Below, in pieces: positions 7,074-12,830 of a stretch of 12,830 bases of DNA. The DNA is from JANJUB01 sp964586225. Lineage in GTDB: Bacteria; Armatimonadota; Fimbriimonadia; Fimbriimonadales; Fimbriimonadaceae. The stretch's first letter is position 1, and each line of letters opens with the position of its first letter. Under the pieces are notes generated by a model that saw only the letters and a list, made by a program, of their open reading frames with translations, was not told the origin of the DNA and searched no databases. Both the position numbers and the translations under genes were made by a program. The DNA lies in assembly GCA_964586225.1 (NCBI GenBank), contig CAZPHD010000066.1, positions 1 to 12,830 of the forward strand. Direction: 5' to 3'.

Positions 7074-7879
7074 CCCTTCACGGCTCCCGCGACCATCGCC
7101 TGCTGGAGTTGCTCGCGGAACTTGAGATAAACCAGCATCACCGGCAACATCGCCAATAAGGTGGCGGCGAACAGGCCCGTCCAGTCCGCCTTGTAGTTTT
7201 GCGCCATCGCCATACCGGCCATTCCGATTGGAAGTGTCTTGTTGTCGCCGCTCATGAGCACCATGGCGAGCGGATACTCGTTCCAAAGGCCGATGGCATT
7301 GAAGATGCCGACCACCACCAGCCCCGGCCGAACAAGCGGAAACATCACGGTCCAGAACGTACGAGAGGGCGACCCGCCGTCAATCTCAGCCGCCTCTCGG
7401 AGTTCGTCGGGGATCGCCTGAAAGAAGCCCGTAAGCACGAAGATCGTGAAGGACAGCGAGTAGGCCACGTACGCGATGATGAGCCCATGCATGGTGTTCA
7501 TCAGCCCGAGGTCGCGGTACAGCAAGACCAGCGGAATCGCGACCAAGAAGTTGGGGAACATCATCCCGCCGAGGAACAGTGCGTACAGCGAGCCTCGACC
7601 CGGGAAGGGGAACTTCGCGAACACATAGGCCGCCATCGAGGCGATCGGGAGTAGGAAGATGAGCGTGACAACGGTCGCGATGAACGAGTTCAGAAAGCTG
7701 CGCGCGCCGATCTCATTCCAACCTCGCGAGAAGTTGTCCCAGTTGAGCGTCGATGGCAATCCCCACGGCGAACCAAAGAGCTCGGTGTTTGACTTCAGCG
7801 ATCCGATCGCGATCCATAGCAGAGGCGCGACCACCGCAAACACGGCCAAGAGCACGCCTGCCCGGCGCAAGAAGGTCAT
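7070..7879 (-). CDS. Carbohydrate ABC transporter permease, MalG-like
   Basis: A 269-residue inner-membrane permease of the CUT1 sugar-import type. About six hydrophobic segments are visible, starting at about residues 6-27, 67-88, 98-121 and 133-155. The EAA loop that docks on the ATPase is clear at about 161-184: REAAEIDGGSPSRTFWTVMF, then PLVRPG. The N-terminus (MTFLRRAG, a helix, then SLKSNTELF) matches MalG-class proteins, and the final helix is followed by a short tail (FREQLQQAMVAGAVKG), also typical. The start ATG at 7879 overlaps the TGA of the MalF-like gene by 4 nt, and its own TGA overlaps the zinc-ribbon gene in the same way. The frame upstream of 7879 is the shadow of the neighbouring permease. 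Substrate unknown; no ATPase or binding protein is present in the window. Confidence 0.92.
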   Translation of the reverse strand: MTFLRRAGVLLAVFAVVAPLLWIAIGSLKSNTELFGSPWGLPSTLNWDNFSRGWNEIGARSFLNSFIATVVTLIFLLPIASMAAYVFAKFPFPGRGSLYALFLGGMMFPNFLVAIPLVLLYRDLGLMNTMHGLIIAYVAYSLSFTIFVLTGFFQAIPDELREAAEIDGGSPSRTFWTVMFPLVRPGLVVVGIFNAIGLWNEYPLAMVLMSGDNKTLPIGMAGMAMAQNYKADWTGLFAATLLAMLPVMLVYLKFREQLQQAMVAGAVKG

Positions 7880-8760
7880 CGTCGGCTCACCTCGGGCGAG
7901 CGGCGGAACCAGCTCAACACCGCCAAGCTCAACACCATCGCAAGCACGAAGTTCGCGACCGCAATCGAAGCCGCGTATCCGAACTGCGAGTTGCGGAAGC
8001 CCTGCTCGTACAGGTAGGTCAGCAGGGACTCCGAGCGCCGGTCGGGCCCGCCGGTCGTCATGATCTGCACCAGCGCGAAGACGTTCATCACGTTGATCAC
8101 GACGTACGTGATCGCAATCCGTTTGACCGACCAGAGCAACGGCCAGGTCACCCGCCAGAAACGAACCCATCCGAGCGCACCATCCAACTGCGAGGCCTCG
8201 TTGATCTCCTCCGGAATCTGCTTCAGGCCCGCCGTAAACAGCAAGACGTAGAACCCAAGCGCATACCAGACAATGGCCGCCGTAACACTCGGTAGCGCGG
8301 TCTGAGGGTCGCCCAACCAGCCGCTCCTGGGCGGCTCAAAGCCGACGGCGCCCGCGATTGAGTCAGCAGGGCCAAACGAAGGATTGAGCAGAAACATCCA
8401 CACGATCGCCACGACGACCAGCGACATGACCTGCGGGATCAGCAGCGTCGCGCGGAGGAGCCGGGCCGATCGACGCTCACCGATCGAAAGGTGTGCCAGC
8501 GCAACGCCGCCTGCGATGAGGAGGACCGCCGATACGATCAGCATCCACAGCGCGTTGCTCAGGGTCTGACGGTAGGCCATGTCCGCCGCGAGTCGCTCGA
8601 AGTTGCCAAAGCCTACCGGCTTCATCGTCGTGCTCAGCCCGCTGAAGCTGTAGAGGGATAGCCGGAAGGTCTGGAAGAGCGGATAGAGCACCAACCCGAA
8701 ATACAGCACCGCAGCCGGGGCCAAGAACCCCACAATGAACGGTAGCGAGCGACGGCGCAT
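7876..8760 (-). CDS. Carbohydrate ABC transporter permease, MalF/UgpA-like
   Basis: A 294-residue inner-membrane permease, partner of the MalG-like protein. It begins with a basic MRRRS followed by the first membrane helix (about 7-30). Further hydrophobic segments follow at about 70-90, 102-125, 158-180, 213-235 and 262-284. The EAA loop is EINEASQLDGALGWVRFWRV (about 185-204), followed by TWPLLW, as in the family. Together the two genes would encode the heterodimeric channel of a CUT1 importer. The start ATG at 8760 lies 19 nt after the peptidase stop; no strong ribosome site is seen, so coupling with the upstream gene may help. It lacks the extra N-terminal helices and large periplasmic loop of E. 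coli MalF, so it is nearer the UgpA/LacF size class. Confidence 0.92.
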   Translation of the reverse strand: MRRRSLPFIVGFLAPAAVLYFGLVLYPLFQTFRLSLYSFSGLSTTMKPVGFGNFERLAADMAYRQTLSNALWMLIVSAVLLIAGGVALAHLSIGERRSARLLRATLLIPQVMSLVVVAIVWMFLLNPSFGPADSIAGAVGFEPPRSGWLGDPQTALPSVTAAIVWYALGFYVLLFTAGLKQIPEEINEASQLDGALGWVRFWRVTWPLLWSVKRIAITYVVINVMNVFALVQIMTTGGPDRRSESLLTYLYEQGFRNSQFGYAASIAVANFVLAMVLSLAVLSWFRRSPEVSRR

Positions 8761-8779
8761 CTTCGGATTATGGTCCGTG

Positions 8780-10252
8780 TCAGCGCTTGATCATCGCGGG
8801 CCAGGTGCGGAACGCCTCCGGGATCTGCGCATCGGCCGCCGTCACAAAGCCTTGATCCGACAGGTATCGGATCATCGGCCACGGCCGCAACGCCTCGTCG
8901 AAGGGCAGTGGGCCTGCTTGCATAACCGTTCGGTCGTAGATTCCGCCCAATGCCAAGCCGCCAAACTCGACGCACAGTTCTCTCAAACGCGCGTCTTTGT
9001 AGCCAGGCTGGTCGCCTCTGTTCTCCTCCCAGAGCTTCTTCATCACGTCATCCAGCGAGTGCTTTCCGCTTGAATGCGCGCGGATGGCGAGGTCCAGCAG
9101 CGCCCCCGCCGCGCGTCCCTTGGTGTAGTAGCTGATTCCGCCATAGCCAAACGACCCGCGTGTCTCCCAAACCCGGCGGCTGCTCTCATCGGCGCTAACC
9201 CGCAAGTAGGCTCCGGCCGAGACCTGCTGGAAGGTTCCGCGCATCTCGGCGAGAAACTGGTCGCGCGAGATGTGACCTGCACGCTGCAGGAACACTTCGG
9301 CATAGTAGTCGGTCACCCCTTCGAGCCACCAGAGCGTGCCCGTGATCGCGGGCTTCGTGTAGTCAAACGGTCCCAATTCTTCGGCGCGGATCCGCTTGAC
9401 GTTGAAGGTGTGCACGTACTCGTGATAGATCAGCCCGCGCGCCGAAGCAGGCGACTGCCGCGGGCTGATGCCCATGCGCGCCGAGTCCCGATGCTCCAAC
9501 CCACCACCCGGTCCGCCGAAGTCGAACATGAACAGATACTTCGCGTAGGGAAGTTCGCCAAACAATGCGAGGGACTGCTCCACCGCACCCTTGGAAACCT
9601 GAGCGAAGGCGGTGAGGTCAACCCCGTCAGCCTGTCCGTAGCCGACAATCAGATGGGGCTTGTCGGCAACCTTGAATTCGTGCACCCGAACGTTCGGGCC
9701 CGACACAATCGGCGCGTCAATCAGTTCGTCGTAGTCCTCCGCGATCACTTCGGCTCTGGTGGGTTCGGAAGCCCCGGTCTTGAGTGAACAAAGCACCTTC
9801 CAGGTGTCATTGGGCCTCACCATCCAAAGCGACTGCCTTTCCTTGGTAGCACCATCAAACCAACCGAATACCCCCGGTCCGCTGATGAAGTGCTCGGTCT
9901 CGCGAATGCGAAGGTTAGGCGAAAAATTGCCGCGGCTGACCGCGACGGTATACGTGACCGCATCGGCTCCGTTTGGAATCTCCCAGGTGTTTGGCCCGGC
10001 CCCCTGGCGGTGGCTCACCGGCTGACCGCGCCGTGTGAAGGTAATGCTCTTCACGTATTGGCCATAGTTCAAAATCTCGTAATCGCCTGGCGCCCAAGCC
10101 GGCATATTGAAGCGCTTGGACTCTCGCTCTTCGCCAAGTTCAACCTTGACGGTTGCGAGACCCGTCGTCGCATCGCCGCTAAAGGTGTACGTAGCCGCGA
10201 TGCCCGCAAAGGGCGCGAGACCGAGCGAGATTATAAGGAGGAACTTGTTCAT
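8780..10252 (-). CDS. Secreted M61 family metallopeptidase (glycyl aminopeptidase-like)
   Basis: An exported zinc peptidase of 490 residues. The signal peptide covers about 1-20 (MNKFLLIISLGLAPFAGIAA). An N-terminal beta domain follows (about 21-180) with the family signature FNMPAWAPGDYEI. The catalytic domain carries GGLEHRDS (250-257) and the zinc motif H277-E278-Y-V-H281 in HEYVHTFNVKRIR. The third ligand is probably E311 in LWWLEGVTDYYAE. These match M61, whose characterised member from Sphingomonas removes N-terminal Gly or Ala. Family members are commonly near 600 residues with a C-terminal PDZ domain. This one ends soon after the helical part and shows no PDZ. The start ATG at 10252 has AGGA close upstream. 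It is 42 nt downstream of the transferase gene and 19 nt upstream of the permeases. Confidence 0.93.
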   Translation of the reverse strand: MNKFLLIISLGLAPFAGIAATYTFSGDATTGLATVKVELGEERESKRFNMPAWAPGDYEILNYGQYVKSITFTRRGQPVSHRQGAGPNTWEIPNGADAVTYTVAVSRGNFSPNLRIRETEHFISGPGVFGWFDGATKERQSLWMVRPNDTWKVLCSLKTGASEPTRAEVIAEDYDELIDAPIVSGPNVRVHEFKVADKPHLIVGYGQADGVDLTAFAQVSKGAVEQSLALFGELPYAKYLFMFDFGGPGGGLEHRDSARMGISPRQSPASARGLIYHEYVHTFNVKRIRAEELGPFDYTKPAITGTLWWLEGVTDYYAEVFLQRAGHISRDQFLAEMRGTFQQVSAGAYLRVSADESSRRVWETRGSFGYGGISYYTKGRAAGALLDLAIRAHSSGKHSLDDVMKKLWEENRGDQPGYKDARLRELCVEFGGLALGGIYDRTVMQAGPLPFDEALRPWPMIRYLSDQGFVTAADAQIPEAFRTWPAMIKR

Positions 10253-10276
10253 GGGTCCTGGGATATCTTGACTTGG

Positions 10277-10300
10277 ACTGCCAACTGCCTACTGCTAACT
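10277..10300. repeat. Heptamer tandem repeat between transferase and M61 genes
   Basis: About 3.4 copies of a 7-nt unit occur in a row: ACTGCCA, ACTGCCT, ACTGCTA, then ACT. The array overlaps the TAG stop (10295-10297) of the transferase gene and lies in the 42-nt gap before the M61 gene. Similar short tandemly repeated heptamers are known in intergenic DNA of cyanobacteria and some other phyla. No hairpin is formed by it. Confidence 0.7.
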
Positions 10301-11323
10301 ACCGCCGCGCATCATCACCGCGACCACTAATGCGGCGCAAAGAACGATGGCGATGCCGTACAGCACCCAGACCGCTTGCCGCTGCGACAGCCCGCGTGCG
10401 AGCAATTGGTGGTGAATGTGGCGCTTATCGGGTTGCGTGAGCGGCACTCCACTCATCTTACGACGAATGACCACCTGAACGGCGTCGAACAACGGCACCC
10501 CGAAGACCAAGATCGGAACCAACATCGCCAGCGCGGCTGCCGTCTTCATGGCACCTACGATGCTCAGTGCCGCCAGCGCAAAGCCCAGCAGCTGCGCCCC
10601 ACCGGTGCCCATGATGATCTTCGCCGGGTTGTAGTTGTGCCGGATGAATCCCAGCGACGCCCCCGCCAAAGCCGCCGCGATCAGCGCGACCCGCGGCTGT
10701 CCCTCGTAGGTCGCAATGATTGAGAGGGCCCCCCCCGCGATCGCCGCAATGCCGCTCGCAAGCCCATCAATCCCGTCAATCGTGTCCATCGTCTTCGACA
10801 CGACAAAGATGTACATCGCCGTCAGCGGCAACGCCCACAGGCCAAAATCAACCCAGTGCGAACCCGCTCCCCCGAACGGCGGCCACGACAGGCCCTGAAT
10901 CTGCACCACCCGATCCGAGTCGCGGAAGAACTGAATCGCGAACCCCGCTAAGATCAAGAAAATGAGCTGGATTTTGGCCGAAAACTGGTGCAAATCGTCC
11001 AGCGCGCCCACGATGACCACCAGCCCGCCAATCCCCAACAAACCCCACACGTACAGCGGGAACGGCACGACCGGATACGCGAACGGCAACACTCCAAGCA
11101 CCGCCGCCACAAACCCGCCGTAAATCGCGATCCCACCCCAGCGCGGCAGCGGCTCCTTGTGTACTCGACGATCATCGCGCTTAGGATCGTCGACCGCGCC
11201 GTACTTAAACGCCAGCTTCGAAATCAGCGGCGTCAGCAACATGCTCACGATGCACGCGATCGCCCCCGCCAACAGCGGAAATCGATACCCCTCCAGGAGC
11301 TGCGATTCGGCGAGCGATTGCAT
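10295..11323 (-). CDS. WecA/TagO/MraY-type glycosyl-1-phosphate transferase
   Basis: A 342-residue polytopic membrane enzyme, expected to move a sugar-1-phosphate from a UDP-sugar (probably UDP-GlcNAc) to undecaprenyl phosphate, the first step of an envelope polymer or peptidoglycan lipid pathway. Hydrophobic helices fill the sequence. Family motifs are present: D45-D46-P followed by HKEPLPRWGG (55-64), the Asp pair D109-D110 in VGALDDLHQFS, the Asp-rich loop MDTIDGIDGLASG (179-191), and the His loop RHIHHQL (301-307), which favours WecA/TagO over MraY. The usual F-x-G-D-x-G-S segment reads IMGTGGAQ (237-244), lacking its conserved Asp. The start ATG at 11323 shares one base with the deaminase stop (TGATG), pointing to translational coupling. 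Confidence 0.9.
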   Translation of the reverse strand: MQSLAESQLLEGYRFPLLAGAIACIVSMLLTPLISKLAFKYGAVDDPKRDDRRVHKEPLPRWGGIAIYGGFVAAVLGVLPFAYPVVPFPLYVWGLLGIGGLVVIVGALDDLHQFSAKIQLIFLILAGFAIQFFRDSDRVVQIQGLSWPPFGGAGSHWVDFGLWALPLTAMYIFVVSKTMDTIDGIDGLASGIAAIAGGALSIIATYEGQPRVALIAAALAGASLGFIRHNYNPAKIIMGTGGAQLLGFALAALSIVGAMKTAAALAMLVPILVFGVPLFDAVQVVIRRKMSGVPLTQPDKRHIHHQLLARGLSQRQAVWVLYGIAIVLCAALVVAVMMRGGS

Positions 11324-11799
11324 CAGCCGCCTAAGTCCACCGGTTCAATCATGCCGTCGCGATACCTCAGAACCTCCATGTTCGCCTCTCGAAAAAGCTC
11401 GAGCGAGAAGTCGTCCGGATAGTCCCCTTCATAAATGACGCGCGAGATGCCGCCATTGATGATCATCTTCGCGCAGGTGTTGCACGGTTGACACGTCACG
11501 TAGATCGCCGCGCCCTCGCACGGAACGCCAATCAGGGCCGCCTGAAGGAGCGCATTCTGTTCGGCATGGAGCGCCCGAATACAATGCCCGGCCCGCATAC
11601 AACCCAACGGCCAATCGTGCTGGTCGCCCTCGTGCGGACAGTGGGACACCCCGCGCGGGGCCCCGTTGTAACCGGTGGCCAAAATGCGCCGATCGCGAAC
11701 AATCACCGCCCCGACATGCCGCCTTGGACACGTCGCCCGCGTTGCCACGAGATGCGCGATTTGCATGAAATACGCATCCCAACTCGGCCGCTCGCTCAT
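11323..11799 (-). CDS. dCMP/cytidine deaminase family protein, ComEB-like
   Basis: A 158-residue cytosolic zinc enzyme, most like dCMP deaminase (dCMP to dUMP, feeding dTMP synthesis). The zinc and proton-shuttle motif is H78-A79-E80, and the second zinc motif is P105-C106-N-T-C109. The insert CPHEGDQHDWPLGC with later H72 and C73 (about 54-73) matches the extra metal-binding loop of ComEB-type dCMP deaminases. HVGAVIVRDRRILATGYNGAPRG is the standard first part of the fold and is intact. I chose ATG 11799: MSERPSWDAYFMQIA is the usual family opening, while the frame upstream to 11901 shows no family similarity and contains the promoter. It is the first gene of the minus-strand run, with no Shine-Dalgarno sequence and a -10 box only 7 nt away. 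Confidence 0.92.
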   Translation of the reverse strand: MSERPSWDAYFMQIAHLVATRATCPRRHVGAVIVRDRRILATGYNGAPRGVSHCPHEGDQHDWPLGCMRAGHCIRALHAEQNALLQAALIGVPCEGAAIYVTCQPCNTCAKMIINGGISRVIYEGDYPDDFSLELFREANMEVLRYRDGMIEPVDLGG

Positions 11800-11806
11800 A
11801 GGGCCG

Positions 11807-11812
11807 ATTATA
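11807..11812 (-). promoter_or_regulatory. -10 box, likely leaderless promoter of the deaminase operon
   Basis: A perfect TATAAT on the minus strand ends 7 nt before the deaminase ATG (spacer CGGCCCT). Transcription normally starts about 6-8 nt after a -10, so it should begin at or next to the start codon and leave no 5' leader. No good -35 box is seen at 16-18 nt spacing (GAGGAG at 11830-11835). The TTGG just upstream may partly act as an extended -10. Confidence 0.65.
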
Positions 11813-11892
11813 GCCAATCCGAATCTCGCCTCCTCCGCCCGCGGGAAGAACCAGTCCGATCCATCCCAAAGTCCCCCCACCCCAAATGCACC

Positions 11893-11928
11893 CATCATCA
11901 ACGCAACATCATCGCAACATCATCGCAA
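11893..11928 (+). repeat. 11-bp tandem repeat upstream of the 238-residue protein gene
   Basis: Two exact copies of CATCATCGCAA (11907-11917 and 11918-11928) follow a variant copy with a 3-nt insertion (CATCATCAACGCAA, 11893-11906). The period is close to one helical turn. The repeat sits in the divergent intergenic region, 80 nt upstream of the -10 of the deaminase operon and 40 nt before the plus-strand gene. It could be an operator or a simple low-complexity expansion. Confidence 0.7.
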
Positions 11929-11968
11929 ACACCTAAAGAACCACGTACATTTAACCATCATAAAAGAC

Positions 11969-12685
11969 ATGGCAAGAGTAAGACCCTCCGTCCTCGTCGA
12001 CGAGCTCGCCGGTAAGGCAGGCTCCGTCGTTTTCGTCAACAGCCGTGTCGGTACCCTCATCCGGCCCCGGTCCAAACCGAGCGACCCGAACTCGGCCACC
12101 CAACTCCAGATCCGAAAGAACCTCAGCTTCGTCGCCGGGGTCTTTCGCAGCCTCACCACCACCAAACTCGACCAGTGGCGCAACTACGCCCAATCCCAGT
12201 CGCACGTCCAACCCGACACCCTAAAGACCTACACGCCGAGTGCAATTAACGTCTTTACCGCCCTGGCCACGAAGGTACTCCAAAGCGGAGGAACCGTCGA
12301 TGGCAACTTCTCGCCGCCCACTTCGCCCTACCTCGGCGACGCCCTCACCCTGGCCGCCGCCGCCGGCACCGGCAAGATCACCTTTACCCCCAGCGGCGGC
12401 AACACGAGCGCGAACACCAAGGTCGAAATCCTGCTGCAAGCGCTACCGGGCCCCAACCGCAAACCCAACGTGAAGCACATGCGAACCAAGACCTTCTTCA
12501 CCTTCCCCAGCGGAGTATTGTCGCGAGATCTCACCGTCCCTGTCGGATACTACGGTGTCGCTTATCGGTTTGTGAACACCACCACCGGCCAAATGACCGA
12601 ACCTGTCCTGTTGCCGAACGTCACCGTCTCCGTCGCCCTCATGGCGACCGATACGAAGGAACAAAAGGCCAAGAAGGCCGCCTAA
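11969..12685 (+). CDS. Hypothetical protein, phage/structural-like N-terminal motif
   Basis: A 238-residue protein without a signal peptide or membrane segment. The first 75 residues follow a pattern seen in many uncharacterised phage and bacterial proteins: G-x-V-V-F-x-x-S-R-x-G (18-28), I-R-P-R-x-x-P-x-x-P-x-x-A-T-Q (31-45), then a helix ending L-D-Q-W-R-N-Y-A (67-74). Residues about 120-222 look beta-rich, perhaps an Ig/FN3-like domain (KVEILLQ, YYGVAYRF). The tail is lysine-rich (TKEQKAKKAA). Start ATG 11969 was chosen because the frame upstream to 11675 runs antisense inside the deaminase gene and has no family pattern. No Shine-Dalgarno sequence is evident; the 30 nt before the ATG are AT-rich. 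No phage genes are adjacent. Function unknown; a structural or surface role is only a guess. Confidence 0.82.
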   Translation: MARVRPSVLVDELAGKAGSVVFVNSRVGTLIRPRSKPSDPNSATQLQIRKNLSFVAGVFRSLTTTKLDQWRNYAQSQSHVQPDTLKTYTPSAINVFTALATKVLQSGGTVDGNFSPPTSPYLGDALTLAAAAGTGKITFTPSGGNTSANTKVEILLQALPGPNRKPNVKHMRTKTFFTFPSGVLSRDLTVPVGYYGVAYRFVNTTTGQMTEPVLLPNVTVSVALMATDTKEQKAKKAA

Positions 12686-12730
12686 TCCGATTCTCTCCCT
12701 CGCCCCCGGTGAGTGGACATCCTCCGAAAC

Positions 12731-12774
12731 TCCCCCGCCCCATGTGGGGAGAGGACCTGTCCCGATTCATCGGG
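12731..12774. repeat. G/C-rich palindromic intergenic element (REP-like)
   Basis: Downstream of the plus-strand gene lie two small hairpins: CTCCCC (12731-12736) with GGGGAG (12747-12752), and CCCGA (12762-12766) with TCGGG (12771-12775) around TTCA. They are followed by a G-rich tract (two long G runs split by TT). Such blocks of CTCCCC/GGGGAG type occur as dispersed intergenic repeats in several GC-rich bacteria. Only one copy is in the window. Confidence 0.45.
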
Positions 12775-12803
12775 GGGTTGGGGGGTGAGCACAAACCACG
12801 AGG

Positions 12804-12830
12804 ACGCTGGCTGGTTTTTGCCAGCGTTTC
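12804..12830 (+). terminator. Possible hairpin terminator at the right edge
   Basis: An 8-bp inverted repeat, ACGCTGGC (12804-12811) and GCCAGCGT (12820-12827), encloses an 8-nt loop TGGTTTTT. The sequence after the stem begins TTC and is cut by the window end, so the T tract cannot be judged. It lies 119 nt past the stop of the 238-residue protein gene and could also belong to a gene outside the window. Confidence 0.45.

Noticed and set aside
7074..7286. N-terminal extension of the zinc-ribbon protein
   Set aside because: It lies within the permease gene and reads as a shadow frame; the ATGA-coupled start at 7073 is much better.
7880..8170. N-terminal extension of the MalG-like permease
   Set aside because: It is an out-of-frame shadow of the MalF-like gene with no membrane-protein character.
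9074..9787. Plus-strand 237-codon frame opposite the M61 gene
   Set aside because: It is antisense to a clear metallopeptidase, with no domain pattern or ribosome site.
10225..10240. TATAAT-like match on the minus strand near the M61 start
   Set aside because: It lies inside the signal-peptide coding sequence, downstream of the chosen start codon, with no gene start placed to use it.
11893..11928. CRISPR-like array
   Set aside because: The repeats are 11 nt, directly adjacent, without spacers and with no cas genes; it is a tandem repeat.
11675..11968. Upstream part of the frame containing the 238-residue protein
   Set aside because: It runs antisense through the dCMP deaminase gene and across the 11-bp repeat. 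The family-like sequence starts at ATG 11969.

Overview
The window is a 12.8 kb stretch of moderately GC-rich bacterial chromosome containing one short run of Ns, so it comes from a draft assembly. Several signs suggest a soil or aquatic bacterium from a poorly sampled phylum, and Armatimonadota (Fimbriimonadales-like) is my best guess: a secreted tricorn-type protease, near-perfect TATAAT promoters, a likely leaderless mRNA, and small secreted proteins I cannot place. No rRNA or marker gene is present to prove this. I found no CRISPR array, tRNA, complete mobile element or prophage module.

Layout. Left edge: a pair of short direct repeats (about 4-48) that may be an insertion-sequence end. 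Two plus-strand genes follow: a GNAT acetyltransferase (63-476) and a D-2-hydroxyacid dehydrogenase (505-1455). The dehydrogenase ends tail to tail with, and overlaps by 4 nt, a very large minus-strand gene for a secreted tricorn-like S41 protease (1452-4637). Upstream of the protease on the minus strand are an SRPBCC lipid-binding-fold protein (4673-5203) and a small membrane protein interrupted by the N gap (5262-5667). These three may be co-transcribed. After an intergenic stretch of about 310 nt comes a monocistronic-looking secreted protein (5980-6690), with its own sigma70-like promoter and a perfect hairpin terminator.

From 6759 to 11799 six minus-strand genes are packed almost without gaps. 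In transcription order they are dCMP deaminase, a WecA/TagO/MraY-type glycosyl-1-phosphate transferase, a secreted M61 metallopeptidase, two sugar-type ABC permeases (MalF-like and MalG-like), and a small membrane-anchored zinc-ribbon protein. The junctions are a 1-nt overlap (TGATG), a 42-nt gap, a 19-nt gap, and two 4-nt ATGA overlaps. A perfect -10 box lies only 7 nt before the first ATG, so the run could be one operon starting with a leaderless message. The gene mixture (nucleotide metabolism, envelope polymer initiation, proteolysis, sugar import) does not form one obvious pathway. No ABC ATPase or solute-binding protein is encoded here.

Right edge: a divergent plus-strand gene (11969-12685) encodes a 238-residue protein with a phage/structural-protein-like N-terminal motif and a lysine-rich tail. 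It is preceded by an 11-bp tandem repeat and followed by G/C-rich palindromic sequence and a hairpin at the window edge. I see no clearly new defence or mobile system. The most unusual points are the altered Asp motif in the WecA-like enzyme, the zinc-ribbon protein translationally coupled to the permeases, the leaderless promoter, and the unplaced 238-residue protein.
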